Positions 5,532 to 6,038 of a stretch of DNA of 6,038 bases are shown here, one piece after another (position 1 is the stretch's first letter; every line of letters starts with the position of its first letter). This stretch comes from JBFWYO01 sp050186335 (GTDB lineage: Bacteria; Pseudomonadota; Alphaproteobacteria; Bin65), in contig JBFWYO010000144.1 in assembly GCA_050186335.1 (NCBI GenBank), forward strand, positions 1 to 6,038, given 5' to 3'. A program made the position numbers and the translations under genes. Below the pieces are notes generated by a model, which saw only the letters and a program-made list of their open reading frames with translations, made no database searches and was not told the origin of the DNA.

Positions 5532-6038
5532 ATGTCGACCCGGAATTTGCTTCTCATTGCGGCCAGCACACTGGCGCTCGTCGCCGCGTCGGGCGCGCAC
5601 GCCGAACAGGACGACCCGAAGAAGCGCCAACAGCAGAATCAGCAGCAGAACCGGCAGCACAACAACCAGCCCAAGGTTGTGCAGCCGCAAAACAATCAGC
5701 CGCGCAACTTCGTCAATCCGCAGAACAACCAGAACCAGCGGAACCAGAACCAGCAGCATAAGCCGCAGGTCAACCAGCAGCGCAATTTCGTCAACCCGCA
5801 AAACAACCAGACCCAGCAGTACCGGCCGCAAATCAATCAGCCCGGCAACAATCAGCCGCGCAACTTCGTCAACCCGCAGAACAACCAGAATCAGCGCAAC
5901 ACGCCGCAGTTCAACCAGCCCGGCACCAACCAGCCGCGCAATTTCGTCAATCCGCAAAACAATCAGAACCAGCGCAACACGCCGCAGTTCAACCAGCCCG
6001 GCAACAACCAGCCGCGCAATTTCGTCAATCCGCAGAAC
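5532..6038 (+). CDS. Exported Asn/Gln-rich 26-residue tandem-repeat protein, 5' part
   Basis: The frame is open from ATG 5532 to the window edge (169 residues, no stop seen). GGAG at 5520-5523 is the ribosome site. The Sec signal peptide MSTRNLLLIAASTLALVAAS ends in GAHA (21-24), cleaved before EQDD. After Asp28 there is no Asp or Glu to the end of the visible part, while Arg, Lys and His recur, so the mature chain is strongly basic. From residue 58 it is built of 26-residue repeats starting with RNFVNPQNNQ at 58, 84, 110, 136 and 162. The consensus repeat is 15/26 Asn+Gln with four Pro and two Phe, and there is no Cys. Residues 32-57 look like a decayed extra repeat. Pro and N/Q content suggest an extended or disordered chain, or a matrix or fibre component; no family is recognised. 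Operator copy B upstream ties it to the local two-component system. Confidence 0.8.
   Translation, partial: MSTRNLLLIAASTLALVAASGAHAEQDDPKKRQQQNQQQNRQHNNQPKVVQPQNNQPRNFVNPQNNQNQRNQNQQHKPQVNQQRNFVNPQNNQTQQYRPQINQPGNNQPRNFVNPQNNQNQRNTPQFNQPGTNQPRNFVNPQNNQNQRNTPQFNQPGNNQPRNFVNPQN
5703..6038 (+). repeat. 78-bp in-frame tandem repeat, four full copies plus one cut by the window edge
   Basis: Copies start at 5703, 5781, 5859, 5937 and 6015, exactly 78 bp (26 codons) apart. Copies 3 and 4 differ at six bases, five of them synonymous; the sixth changes Thr132 to Asn158. All five copies encode the same core RNFVNPQN, although the codons for core residues 2, 5 and 7 alternate (AAC/AAT, AAC/AAT, CAG/CAA). 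Copies 1 and 2 diverge in the second half of the unit but keep the 78-bp length. The array continues beyond the window. Confidence 0.93.

Noticed and set aside
5529..5957. Minus-strand open frame with periodic Leu/Val/Arg sequence over the repeat region
   Set aside because: Its periodicity is the shadow of the 78-bp repeat. The plus frame has a ribosome site, a signal peptide, an upstream promoter and synonymous codon drift that preserves the plus-strand peptide.
5703..6038. CRISPR array or other non-coding direct repeat
   Set aside because: The 78-bp units are contiguous without unique spacers, keep reading frame and vary mostly at third codon positions, so this is a coding repeat.

Overview
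The window looks like a chromosomal segment of a GC-rich proteobacterium. Strong G/C third-position bias leaves long spurious frames open opposite the real genes. The response regulator and sensor kinase have the family look of FeuP/FeuQ- or PhoP/PhoQ-type pairs common in alphaproteobacteria such as the Bradyrhizobium group. That placement is an impression from sequence memory; a betaproteobacterium is not excluded.

Left half (1-2343, + strand): the end of a TRAP-transporter operon. It holds the C-terminus of the periplasmic solute-binding protein (DctP type), a 155-bp gap with a perfect 12-bp hairpin, the small permease (DctQ) and the large permease (DctM). The two permease genes overlap by ATGA. 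Together they would form a Na+-dependent importer for an organic acid-like solute; the substrate cannot be read from the sequence.

Right half (2365-6038): a two-component envelope-signalling module. On the minus strand, in transcription order, lie a small exported PepSY-like protein (4457-4855), an OmpR/PhoB-family response regulator (3737-4408) and a HAMP-containing histidine kinase (2365-3720). The kinase gene converges on dctM with only 21 bp between them. Divergently, on the plus strand, lie a histidine-rich exported small protein (4968-5369) and then an exported Asn/Gln-rich tandem-repeat protein (5532 to beyond the window end).

The most interesting signals are linked. First, a roughly 39-bp palindromic array of four TTCAG-like half-sites occurs twice, once in the divergent promoter region (centre 4899) and once upstream of the repeat protein (centre 5457). 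The half-sites have identical spacing in both copies. The 11-bp tandem spacing is what dimeric OmpR-family regulators bind, so the regulator encoded at 3737-4408 is the obvious candidate to control its own operon and both exported proteins. Second, the repeat protein has a strict 26-residue (78-bp) period. The eight-residue core is invariant while its codons vary synonymously, which points to selection on the protein. It is about 58% Asn+Gln, strongly cationic, with aromatic residues placed every 15 and 11 residues, and belongs to no family I recognise. The working picture is an envelope sensor that switches on a set of secreted proteins, one of them an unusual disordered or fibre-like repeat protein.
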